Under the pieces are notes generated by a model. It did not search any database, was not told the origin of the DNA, and saw only the letters and a list, made by a program, of their open reading frames with translations. The position numbers were made by a program, and so were the translations under genes. Of a stretch of 64,000 bases of DNA, positions 34,764-46,200 are shown in pieces. How positions within the stretch are numbered: the first letter of the stretch is position 1; the number at the start of each line of letters is the position of its first letter. Source of the DNA: Crossaster papposus (Eukaryota > Echinodermata > Asteroidea > Velatida > Solasteridae); assembly GCA_037893245.1 (NCBI GenBank), contig JBAIAA010000414.1, positions 558,001 through 622,000 of the forward strand, given 5' to 3'.

Positions 34764-35929
34764 AAATATAGCCTGGGATCACCTCCCTGGTTTTCCAGCT
34801 TCAATCAGAGGGCAGACTTGATACAATTACGGTTGAAAAATGGTGCCAATTGCCCGAGAAGAATGTGAAGGGTTGTCACAAAAATTGAAGAGAAATGAAA
34901 AGATAAAGAACAAGACAATAATTTGATTGTTGTTTGAGAAACCCCAGTGATGTCGGTTTGCATGAAACTTGGCCCTGAAGTGAGGCTGAACGTTGCTGAT
35001 TTTGACTGTTTTCGGGCTTGAGATAGGCTAGTGAGTAGTGTCATGGAGGAATAATAAACTCCATGGTAGTGTACACCGGCCCTGATGGTTGTTTACACAG
35101 TAAACATTAAAAGATGGCGACCTCCAGTTCCATACGTTCTGCATGCGCATGCAGTTTAAGTTTTAAAGAAGTTTGACTAGTCGCAAAAAAACGGAAATTT
35201 GTATCTTTTTACAGCACAACAGCACTTACTTTTACCACGATAAATCAAGTAAAGGGATCTCCCCTGTAGCTTCTGTAGCCCTATTGTTTATTCATGGCTT
35301 AACATTCAAAGACAAAACGTTATTTTGGTTTTTGACAAGTCTTCGTTCAGCTCCTCAGCCGTAAATCCAATCGTTTATCTCGTCGCCAGGGCGAATTCCG
35401 AAAGTTGTGTACCGAACACTATTAATGATGAGTTCGGAAAATCTCGCGAAAGCTAGGCCGTTCTCAAACCTGTGGCCGTGGCTCGCGGCCCCATGTCCAG
35501 CCCATTGCTAAATTGTATGAATGAAGCCTGACAAAACTAAAGCTCGAGTTTGGAAAACGGCTCGAGTAAGCGGCTCGAGGCCAAAGGTCATTGTTGTAGT
35601 AACGCGAGCGCTAAGCAACGTGACGTCACTGACACCATAACATGTATGCCGCCGATCGGTACGTACGCGGTATGTGTAGTCTGCAAAAATTAATCTTTCA
35701 TTTTTGAACAGCGTTGATTTTTGTGATTCGAAGAATTGTGCGGAAGTCTGAAGGTGGCTTGTGCATCAGCAGATCTTTCAGACAGGTAGGTCGTGACATA
35801 TAATGAAAGGAAATGTACGACTGAGAAGCAAAACTGGAAAAATCCGCGTTACCGATTACCGGTTATTGCAGTGCAGCTGCTGTACGTGTAGTTGGGGTTC
35901 GATTGCCCGTCTTACATGATGTGTACGCA

Positions 35930-36850
35930 TGTCAGCATCGGTCGCGCATTGTGCGCGACCGGTCGATATGCGCAATCGGTCGATTGCGTTGCGCTATCGG
36001 TCGATTTGACGGATATCTCGGACTTTACTTATTAGGCTACCTAAAAAAAATTCCTCCACAACCATGAGTTACATGTTCGGCTGGTTGCAGCACGATTGAC
36101 CGATAGTGTCAGTGTCATGATCAACTTAGGTCATTTAAAATTAATAAATAGGTTTACATCACTAAGTCTAAGTCTAAGATTTCAAAAAAATAGTGGGGAG
36201 GGGATTTTATATTTTATATTTAACCCTGAGAATGACTGAAACCGCAAGGCGCTTTTCCCGCCAAAATACATCGTCAATCACTCAGACAGTTATACATGTG
36301 AATATTAAATTGAAATAAATTGAAATTGAATTGTATGTACGTAGCGATCGTTCATTGTTTATTAAATAGCATCAATACAGCGTGGCTTGAACACATTGGA
36401 ATGTCACTGGAAGGAATAGGACCTACATCTGACATCGTTAGCCACCTGTCCAGCGTGCAGCGACTTGCCCTGTTGACTGACGATCTTTGCAGAGCGCGCT
36501 ACATGCCGTCATAGCCACGTGATGCGACTTTTCTGATTTTGATGAAGCGATCGCGTGCATCTCCCTACAAGCACTGCATGGCGCACGCAGTTGTTATCGA
36601 CGATCCTAGACCATCAATTGCATGCACAGAAGTAGAAAAAACACAGTTTTAGAAAAAAATATAAAATATAAAAAAATATTGGGACGGAGCTAAAAATCGA
36701 AACAGACGGTGATGTAAACCTATTTATTAATTTTAAATGGCCTTAGTTATACTGATGATAATATTGGGAATGATAGTGATGATTGATAGCGCAACGCGAT
36801 CGACCGATCACGTACATCAACCGATCACGTACATCAACCGACCGATCCCA
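35930..36850. mobile_element. Inverted-repeat element upstream of IQUB
   Basis: TTAATAAATAGGTTTACATCAC (left, to 36162) pairs with 36709-36730. Further out, GCGTTGCGCTATCGGTCGA pairs with TCGACCG-type sequence at 36786-36805. The interior is AT-rich with a 64-codon frame of no known type. Confidence 0.65.
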
Positions 36851-37791
36851 ACAAACAAATCTGCATGGAATTTCATGGAGATTTAGTCAGACAACTCTAG
36901 ACCCGCAAACGTGGCGTTGGTATACGTTGGTCTGTTACACGGTAAAAACTGGCAAAAATGTTCATTTTATGAGCTGAAATTTCATCGGCCTTAGTCTATG
37001 GCCCTGCACTAGAGTAGACACTGTGCTGTAGGACATACCGCCTTGACTGCGCAAAGCACAGTTAATTTACTTTATGTAACAATTTGTTAATTTATGTAAC
37101 AAGCACACAAATATAGGTTTCGACGGCCATTGTGAAATTGTATGCTAGTTCTGTTGAAGATAACAGCCGACTTGATCAACTATTTTTGTTTTGCTGTGCA
37201 TTTATATTATTAGTTTTCTTCATATCCATGTACTGTTTGGCTAAAGTGTATTTAATTTCTGATTTCATGTTCAATTGCATACATCGCCAATAACGTTTTC
37301 ATGATAATCTACAACTAAAATTTGTATAAGAATTTAACAATGCTTTACAGCTTTTTAATTCATCTAATAATATTTTGGAAAAGAATTTGAATAATGCTGA
37401 ACTGAAGGTTTACCTTTCTGTTTGAACGTAAAAGAATTGGGAGAGTTTGATTTTTGCGGTGGAAATTAAAGGAAAGATGTATGTGTACGATTGGGAGCAG
37501 TTTAATGAAGTTTAACGTCAGATATTGCAAAGAGAATTTGTCTGAAAAGTGTCTGTCTTCGTGACGTTATCTGAAATTCCCCTTCTCTACTTCACACGAA
37601 GTATTCTCGTGCCTCTTGGCCGTACTCTAAAGAGCTAATGCTCTACATTAACAAGATTGTCAGTCTAACCTAACATTAATGAAAAAAAAATAGGCCTCAA
37701 CCTAATTTTTGCTTTTTTTGGTTTTATTGTTTGTATTCATTGTTTGTTTATTACTTGTTGTTATTTACAGGGCCAGAATCAATAACCATTA

Positions 37792-38425
37792 ATGGCAGAG
37801 GAGGAGAGTCAGGTTCCAATGGAGCCAACTGAGGAAGACAAGGAACAACAGACGGATGAACCCAGTGAAATAGCAGGCAACGCAGGCCAGGAAATGGCAC
37901 AAAATGAGGACCTATCAGAAGATGGGCCGACAGAACAAGCAGAAAGGCAAGAGAAAGAAGTAACACAAACTGAGGGTGAACAAAAGGTCAAAGGTGAAGA
38001 GGGAGAGGTTGAAGGTCAAGACAAAGTCTCTGCCAACCAGGCCCAAGATGTTTCCAAAGCTGAAAAGGAGACGGCAGGACAATATCAGATCACAGAGGAA
38101 GGTCAGGAGGTCGCAGGTAGAGATCAGGAAGGCAAAGGTCAAGGAGAGGGTGATGATGCCGAGGTTGTCAAGGAAACAGCTCCGGATGTAGCCCCTGGGG
38201 AAAGTCAAGAGGCTATTGAGGAAACAGTTTCCCAAGAGGATAAACAGCAAGAGGCTTTGGAGGAAGCTGGAGGTGCAGAGACTGAATCAGGAAGAGATGA
38301 GAAGACTGCATCCAAGGTGAAGAAGGAGACGGTTGGCATGGAAACAGAGCAGACAGATGAGGAACATGAGGTCGACCCTCACGCAGCGTCTCCTATCCCA
38401 GATCCTCTCAATGCTACTGCAACTG
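37792..38425 (+). CDS. IQUB: IQUB exon 1 (coding), acidic low-complexity N terminus
   Basis: Residues 1-212, almost entirely Glu, Gln, Lys, Thr and Gly with repeated GQ/EGQ/KET motifs, so it is predicted to be disordered. Vertebrate IQUB also has an acidic, poorly conserved N terminus, but this one is longer. The coding part begins 21 bp after a TTTACAG acceptor. Donor GTAACC, phase 1. Confidence 0.88.
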
Positions 38426-41400
38426 GTAACCTTTACCCCTAAACCCCTCCCCAAACAAAACTACTCGTCCATCTTGCAATTTTTAAGGGTATATTGGTGC
38501 CTTTTGGGTTTTTATGCTATTGAGCAAAACTGGGATGTCATTCCGGGCACAAAGCTTAATGTTAAAGCACAAAAGTTGCTAGAATTTTTAGCTGTTGTAA
38601 ATTGTCATTTCTTTGATGATTGGCTGTTGTGTCAGTAAATGGCAGCATATAGCAAGGATGGCAGTAAGCCAATGAGCAGACGTTTCTTACAAATGTTTTC
38701 AATGAGCACATTTTGGGTTCACAATTTACCCAGAAAACCTTTAAACTGAACAGTGTCTTCCTGAAATGACATCACAGCGTCAAGCACCCTTACATGTATG
38801 TGTCCAAAAAAGCTTGGACAATTTTTAATGCTAAGAAGTACACTTTTCAAAGAAAATTGTTTTCATACATTTAAGAGGAGTAGAAGTTTGCACAAAATGT
38901 GTTCCTAAAGCCCAAGTCCCAATAGAAGATACAACAACTTACGGCCAGGCTTCGAATGGAAATCTCAGGCAATCGCAGGTAATGTTAGAAAAGTCGTGGG
39001 CACGACCGAAATCAGTCGCAGAGAGGTTTTTGAGAGCCAAAAACCTGGCTGCGACTGAAGTAGTCGCAGCCTAGTCATTTGTCATGCGATGGTCGTGGGA
39101 CAGGTCTTGGATCGTCCTTCATTGTCGTGGCTGATCGTAGGATTCTCCTGTCGTATGACAGTGTCACGATCTGTAGCCAGAACCGTGCCACTCGTATGTA
39201 GTCTTTGGTAGTCTTGCGACAGTCGTGCGTTAGTGGTGCTATCAGTCGGCAACAAGACTTCTACAGGTTTGACGACTGGTCTTACAATGTGACTGCTAGG
39301 CTCAAATCGTAGGAAATATCCCCGACTACCTACGATTGGCCCTAGTCGCATGACTGAACTGGTCGTGAGAAATCGCAGGTTCTAGTGAGACTTGGGCTTA
39401 ATAGAAAATGTCAATGCACGTACCTTTTAAAAGTAGAATACACCATTGGTAATTGCTTGAATTATCATGAATGGGTAGACTTGGGAGGTTGTATTAGTAA
39501 ATACGTTTAACTGACCTGTCCGTAGTTTTACAGTCATTGATGCCGAGAAAAGCACGAAAAACAGCGTTTGTTTTCAACCGGCGTCGAGCATTTATTCTTA
39601 TGTTATTTTTGTTTTTTCGCGATCGCCGTACGGCTACCGCAAATTATTTTGAAAAAATTACAGGATATCTAGCGCAATCCTTTTGCTGGATGCCTACAAT
39701 CATTATTTACTATCAAATAAGTAAGATATTTCCTAATAATTTGGTAATAAAATTGTTTGATATCTGCAAATTGGTGTATCCTAGCTTAAAGTGTCTTCAA
39801 TTGTTAATTCTGCATCCATCTCTTGCGTGTTGTTTTTATTCCTTTCAGTGAAGTTTGTGTTGATGCCTAGTGGTCAGGTAACCACCATGGCCTGTGCTCT
39901 GAGTCAGACAATGCTGCAACTCAGCGCTCACTTTGCCAGCGAGTTACGCATGCAAGCAGATCAACTGGTCTTCATGTACGACGGTGAGTAACAAAATCTT
40001 TCGCGAGTCACTCACAAGTTTGGTTATCGCAAGTCAAGCAACGACCTATTCAAATTACGTGACTGTGTTCATTTTTTGTCACTTATCTTGTCATTTATCC
40101 TTCTGACTTCACTACCTCTCTGGACATAATTTCACGGGATATCAACTTCGGAAAGATAGTTGAAAAATTGTTTATCACAAAATATATAACCAAGCAACAA
40201 CAAAAATCCAAAAAATGACAAATACACAAACACTTACAAATAACAGAAAATAACAAATACATAAATTATTACATAAACTGGCCTGAATTTTCAGGATCTT
40301 AAGAAGCAAAATTACAGTGTACAAGAAACAAACATTTCGGAATACACAAGCATACAGACACAATACATCTCAGCACAATCTAAAGACCGGTTAATACTTC
40401 ATTCGCAAAAGCAAATTTTATACAAATTTGATGTCACAAAGCATTCGCTGTGAACATTCACCGGAGTTGAAATGTGTTCAACTTTTGCAAAGTCGCAGAG
40501 CAAAAACTCCCTGTGACCTCAGAAATTTGTGTTTGTGTTTAGTTTCAGGCCGAGTACTGTATGAGGCAAGCTTTAGTGGGACAATAGACCAGTTGTGCAT
40601 TGTTATCGTTTGAAGCAGCAAAAGTGCTCAAAATCTAAAGAAAGGTGTTTGACAAGTAACCTGGTAAAGTTTTAGCTCTGTGATCTTGATGCTTATTCTG
40701 GAAAAACAATATCCTCGGACTTCAATTTCAATTCAAAATTTGCAGAGTCACAATTTAAATTGCGACCACAATCTGCGTTAAGAGCGCATCTCTTAGCCAG
40801 CTGATTGCAGCTACTCGCGTATCACGCACTGAACTGACCAATAGTAGCACCAACCGCACACTATTTGTAGAAATGTCCAAATGTGCGTCTCTTAAAGGTA
40901 GGATACACCATTGGTAATTGCTTGAATTTTCATGAATGTGTAGATTTGGAGGGTTGCATTTTATAGTAAATTTCGTTTAACTGACCTGTCCGAAGTTTTT
41001 CAATCACGGATGCCGAGAAAAGCACGAAAAACAGCGTTTGTTTTCCACCGGCGTCGAGCAGTTTTTCTTATGTTATCTTCGTTTCTTCGCGCTCGCCGGA
41101 CGGCGATCGCGAATTTTTTTTTATAAAATTCTATTTTTCGGAATAATTACAGGATATCTAGCCCGATCATTTTGCTGGATGCCTACAATCATTATTTACT
41201 TTCAAATGAGTAGGATATTTCTTAATAATTAGGTAGTAAATATTTTCGATATCTGCAAATGGTGTATACTACCTTTAAGACGCACATTTGGAAATGACAT
41301 TCTTTTGGTGTTTTCTTCAAAATGACAGCATGCCAGACAGAATAATTTCTCAGGGAGTTAAAAATCATTATTGTCTTTACAACAAGTAAGCTTTTCAACA

Positions 41401-43235
41401 GTATTTTGGTTGGTTACTTTGTTGATAGTTGGTATTATATTCCACCTTTAAAATAAGTTAATTTAGAAATTACAGAACAAAGATACGTGTACTTGTTGTA
41501 TTTAAAACCTCAATTACATTTACACCTTAATAGTTCTTAACCAGTTTGCGCCGGATTTATTTTAACATCTCCGAAACGAGGAGCGGGATTAATTTTAACA
41601 AAACTCGATCCGAGGCGGGTTCAGGCCGATGGTACCGGAAAGCACACCCACGTATTTTCAGCCTTGCTCGCTGCTGACAGACATTTCTGGCCTTGCTCGT
41701 GGCGTGTTTATGCGTATCCGTTTTCAATCTGGGGAAAAATTTGCGTGTTTACGTTCTCCGGCGCGAACTGGTTAAAGTATGTAGAGAGAATTGAAATGTT
41801 CTTCTTGGAATAAAATGCCATTTCATTTCCTTCTGTCTTTAGGGTCAAATGTCAGTGATGAGTTGACCTTGCATGACCTCGGTGTTGGTCCCAATGGTGC
41901 AGTTCAGATGGAGATTTCATCAGCTGATCCAGAGAATAATCCCTTGAAACCACTCAAACCAAAACCTTCCTACATCATGCCTGACGTCATTATGGTCAAA
42001 GTACAGAGAGGTCAGTTCACAAGCAAGGGAGTGTCTTCACACTTTGTTAACTCTGCACGTAGCTTTTTTTGTCCAGGATGTACTTCTTTTTTTTTGGAGG
42101 GGGGGGGTGTGTCCATATTTTATAAGTAGTTTGCGGTAGCACCATGTGGTAATTTCCTTTTGTAAGATGTGTGGTTCGGAAAAAGGACCGGGGGGAACAC
42201 AACTTTTTGGACTGTATGCTCATTTCGTCATCAGGAGAATGGATTCCATCAGTCCGGAGGGTTGTTGTTAGAATCTCGATGAATCCTATCGGATTCAGGT
42301 GGTTTCATATTTCGATTTCATAATAGCAATGTTTGTTTGGTGCACTCAAACAAGGCTACTGTAGGAACAAAATTATAACAATAAATATATATAAATCACT
42401 CTATACAAACACACTTGGTTGTCATTATTCTGAGTTTTGTTTGTTACGAAATGTTACGAAACTTTAAAACGTAAAGTTTCAGAAATTTCAGAAATTTCAG
42501 AAATTGTAATGCAAAAGTTGAACAAAAGACTCATTCCAGGATTATATATGTCTGCAAAAAAAAGCAACTGTTACGCTCAAATTTGATTTTAGAAATTTAC
42601 AAATCTCACCTCTGTTTGCAGATGGCGTGCAAGAGGACATAGTCGTGGAGATTGAGCGTTCCATGCGACACAAACCATTCCTAGGAGGCTTTAAACACCG
42701 GCACACCGGTCTAGAGTTTTACAACGCCTCGGCCCAGACCAGACCCAAGTCGCGTAAAAACAACGGCATCGAGAAGTTCTGCCGCGATACGCAGACGGCC
42801 AAACAGAAGAACATCCGACAACAGACGACGATCAACACGGCCACGCAGATGACGATGATCGGGTGCTACGTCTCCAATATGACTGATAAGCTATTGGTGC
42901 CCGGCAGATATCAGACTGCCGAGGCGTATCATGCAATACGACTCAAAAAGGTAATGTTTTGCTTGGGGTGGACTTGTATTAGAAATGAAGAGGAATCTCT
43001 ATGAAAAATAAAGTGCAGTTTTCATTCAGTAGTGACAATTATCCCGACTTAACTTGAAGTGGTTGGTATGTGGTAGATATGTGTATCTTGAAGCAGAACT
43101 ATTTTATTTTAGGGAACACAAATTTCTTAGATTTTAAAATACTAGTGCAGTGCCCATTTAAAATGTGCCTGTTCTGAACGGGCAAATCGCTTGGCCTCCT
43201 CCGGTAGACCCACAAACGTGGCGGTATTGAGTGCA

Positions 43236-43267
<32 letters not shown>

Positions 43268-46200
43268 AGTGTTTGAGTATAATTTAATTTAATTGATTTT
43301 TAATTGTAATCCTTGCAGTATCAGGCTAATTTCTGGCCTGAGAAATTGCCCCAACATAAAATAGGCTGTTTCGATTTAAGGCCCATTTCCTAAAAGAGAT
43401 AAAAACAAAGCTTTGGGCAAAGAAATTCAACGTAGAACATTACTTATTTATTTCTAAATTCTCACGACGTAAATCTCTGCAATGTTTTGTCATCTTTAAC
43501 TTTGTTTACCCGTAGGTGATTATCCTACAGTCCTACTTCCGTCGCTGGCAGGCCAAGCACCAGGTGGCTAAGCTGAGAGTGGACCTGGCCAAGCGAGTAG
43601 AGTTCGAGAGACAGGAAGCCATCCGTAAGGTGAAGGAGAAAGAAGATCGCATCCGGAGAGAGTTTGAGAAGCGCATGAACCCTAAGAGCAAAGAGGACTT
43701 TGACTTGCTGTATCATGCACTAGAAAGTATGTGGCTTGTTTTTTTTTAATGAATGATTATTCATGGATAAGTTACATCGAGGACCAATGGTTGACTAGTT
43801 GTTGGTTTGTGCTGTACCTAGCGCATGCGCACTGAAGTTGAAGTCTGAATGACTCTAGTTGATCTATTGTCATGCCAACGGCCATGAGAAAATGTGATAT
43901 TATCATTTATTTAATCTAAAATAGTGATACATAGTTTTAAATTGTGGTAGTTTAGAATCTCTTCCGAAACCACCGTTTTTATCGTACAACGGTGACAAAA
44001 ATGACTAGAAAAACTATGACATTTTGTACAGCAAAGTTAAGTTACTGTTCTTGTTGTCCACTATTTTTGTTGATAGTTGGTACCCGCAGCACTAATTTGT
44101 GGATTAACACAAATTTTGTTTCATTGTTTTGTTGATCAGAATGGCGCAAGGAGGAGCTGGATCAGATCAACGCGACTCTGACGGGAGCCCAACGCAAGGC
44201 TGCCCTGTGTCATCTATTGGATCAGGAGACTCAGCTGATTGCTTCCATTGGTAGACACAAACTAGAAGCTGACACCGGCAACAAACAGCAGGCTATACAG
44301 AACTTCCTGGATAAGGTAAACTTGCCAATTCCTTATACCACTTACAATATCTGTGAATCATTTGGGCCTTTTTGAATCTCTGGCTTTGTCTCATCTTAGG
44401 CTATTTTAGGCTCCCAACTGTGGGAAATCCAGGCACAATCTGGGGCCTGACATTTAAAGTGCATTGTGCAAAAATGCACAGAAATTGTGTATTTAAAGGT
44501 TACACCATTTGCAGATATCAAACATTTTTACTACAAAATTATTAGGAATTATCTTACGTGTTTGAAAGTAAATAATGATTGTAGGCATCTAGCAAAATGA
44601 TTGCGCTAGATATTTTGTAATTGTTTATACAAAATAAATTCACTATTGCCAGACCGATTGCAAAAAAACACAAGAACAACATAAGAGACACTGCACGACG
44701 CCAGTTAGAAACGAACGCCGTTTTTCTTGCTTTTCTCAGCATTCATGATTGTAAAACTTGGGACAGGTCAGTTAAAGGTAGGATACACCATTGGTAATTG
44801 CTTGAACTTTCATGAATGGGTAGATTTGGGGGGTTGTATTTTATAGTCAATATCGTTTAACTGACCTGTTCGAAGTTTTACAGTCATTGAGAAAAGCACG
44901 AAAAACAGCGTTTGTTTTCAACCAGCAGAATATTGTTATGTTATTTTTGTTTTTTTGCGATCGCCGTCCAGCGATCGCTAATTTTTATTTATAAAATTAT
45001 ATTGTTCAGGATAATTACGGGATATCTAGCCCAATCATTTTGCTTGATGCCTAGAATCATTATTTACTTTAAAATAAGTAAGATATTTTCTAATAATAAT
45101 TTTTGATATCTGCAAATCTTACCTTAAAACGATATTTACTATAAAATACAATCCCCCCAACTCCGCCCATTCATGATAATTCAAGCAATTACCAATGGTG
45201 TATCCTACCATTAATCAATAAGTTTTAGCCACATCAATAGACAATGATTTCTGATCCCGACAGGCCGCCGCACCCAAGAAATGGCGTTCAACAGACGGCA
45301 AATTCACAGAGATGGACACCGCCTACACCGTCAGGGCACGCGAACTACGTGATATCTACAAAAGTCTCAACATGAAGTACTTGACGCAAGACGAACGACT
45401 GGACGTACTGCTGACACTCAAACACACTGTCAAGGTAAACATGGAAAAATCTAAACCAACTTTTAATAAAATATCATTTTTTTACACATTCAACAGCATA
45501 ATTTATAAAGAAAATAATTTTGTATATAAACTGTAAATGCTATGTTTTAAGTGTACGTGATATACAAATGAAACATTTTTGTTTGTGCGATGATAAGAAT
45601 AATTGTATGAGGTGACAGATGGAATGTTCTATTCCACGAGGCGAAGTCGAGTGGAATTGATCATTTCATCTGTCTGAATTATATTATTTTTTCTATCGCA
45701 CGAACGTGAAACATTCATTATTTGTTTTCTATAACACCTGAATAAATCCTCGTCATTTGATTGGTCAGAGCACGACAGTGCCGGTGATTGTGGTCAACAA
45801 TTCACCAATCAGAGGACGGGGATTTATTGAGGTGTTGTATAATATATGAATAATTATCACTTATGCTCTCTTTTGTAATTTTCAAATTGGAAATGTCCGT
45901 CAGCAGCCGGAAATGCGTTGGTGTGCTTCCCGGCACTATTGGCCTGAAGACGCCTCGGATCAAGTTTCGTTAAAAATAATCCCGCCCGTCGGCTCGGTGA
46001 TGTTAAAATAATCCCGGCGCGAACTGGTTAAATTAAGAAAACTTCCAATATCCTGTAAAATTTGAAAAGTGAAGTCAAGTTGGAAAATCACCCAATCTAG
46101 AAATCACTACATTCACTGAGATCTAACTCAAATGTTCTCATTTCAATACATTTGTAATATTTGTTGTTTGTCTTTTGTAGGAGCACGATTGCAAACTAAC

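Larger units (their letters stand above)
34250..35800. promoter_or_regulatory. Putative shared upstream region of the DNAH12-like and IQUB genes, CRE-like sites
   Basis: Between the divergent start codons, TGACGTCA occurs at 34300-34307, 34450-34457 and 35621-35628, with CGACGTCA at 34462-34469 as an 11-12 bp tandem partner of the second. These are full CRE/ATF palindromes. A possible IQUB 5' UTR donor (GACAG|GTAGGT) lies at 35785. AGCAAC half-sites resembling RFX X-boxes occur near 34335 and 35614, but no full X-box was found. The function is inferred from position only. Confidence 0.35.
32489..37770. other. Intergenic region between divergent ciliary genes
   Basis: No confident coding sequence. 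It contains a TTAA-type MITE (32876-33259), a C28 tract (34256-34283), a palindrome (34628-34763), CRE-like sites and a long inverted-repeat element (~35930-36850). A 113-codon minus frame (33407-33745) is open but unrecognised. 36850-37770 is AT-rich with nothing recognisable until the IQUB acceptor. Confidence 0.6.

Noticed and set aside
34320-35620. Full RFX X-box for the ciliary genes
   Set aside because: Only AGCAAC half-sites were seen, without the matching GTNRCC half at proper spacing.
37915-38250. 111-codon minus-strand ORF with hydrophobic Leu/Phe text
   Set aside because: Antisense shadow of the Glu-rich IQUB exon 1.
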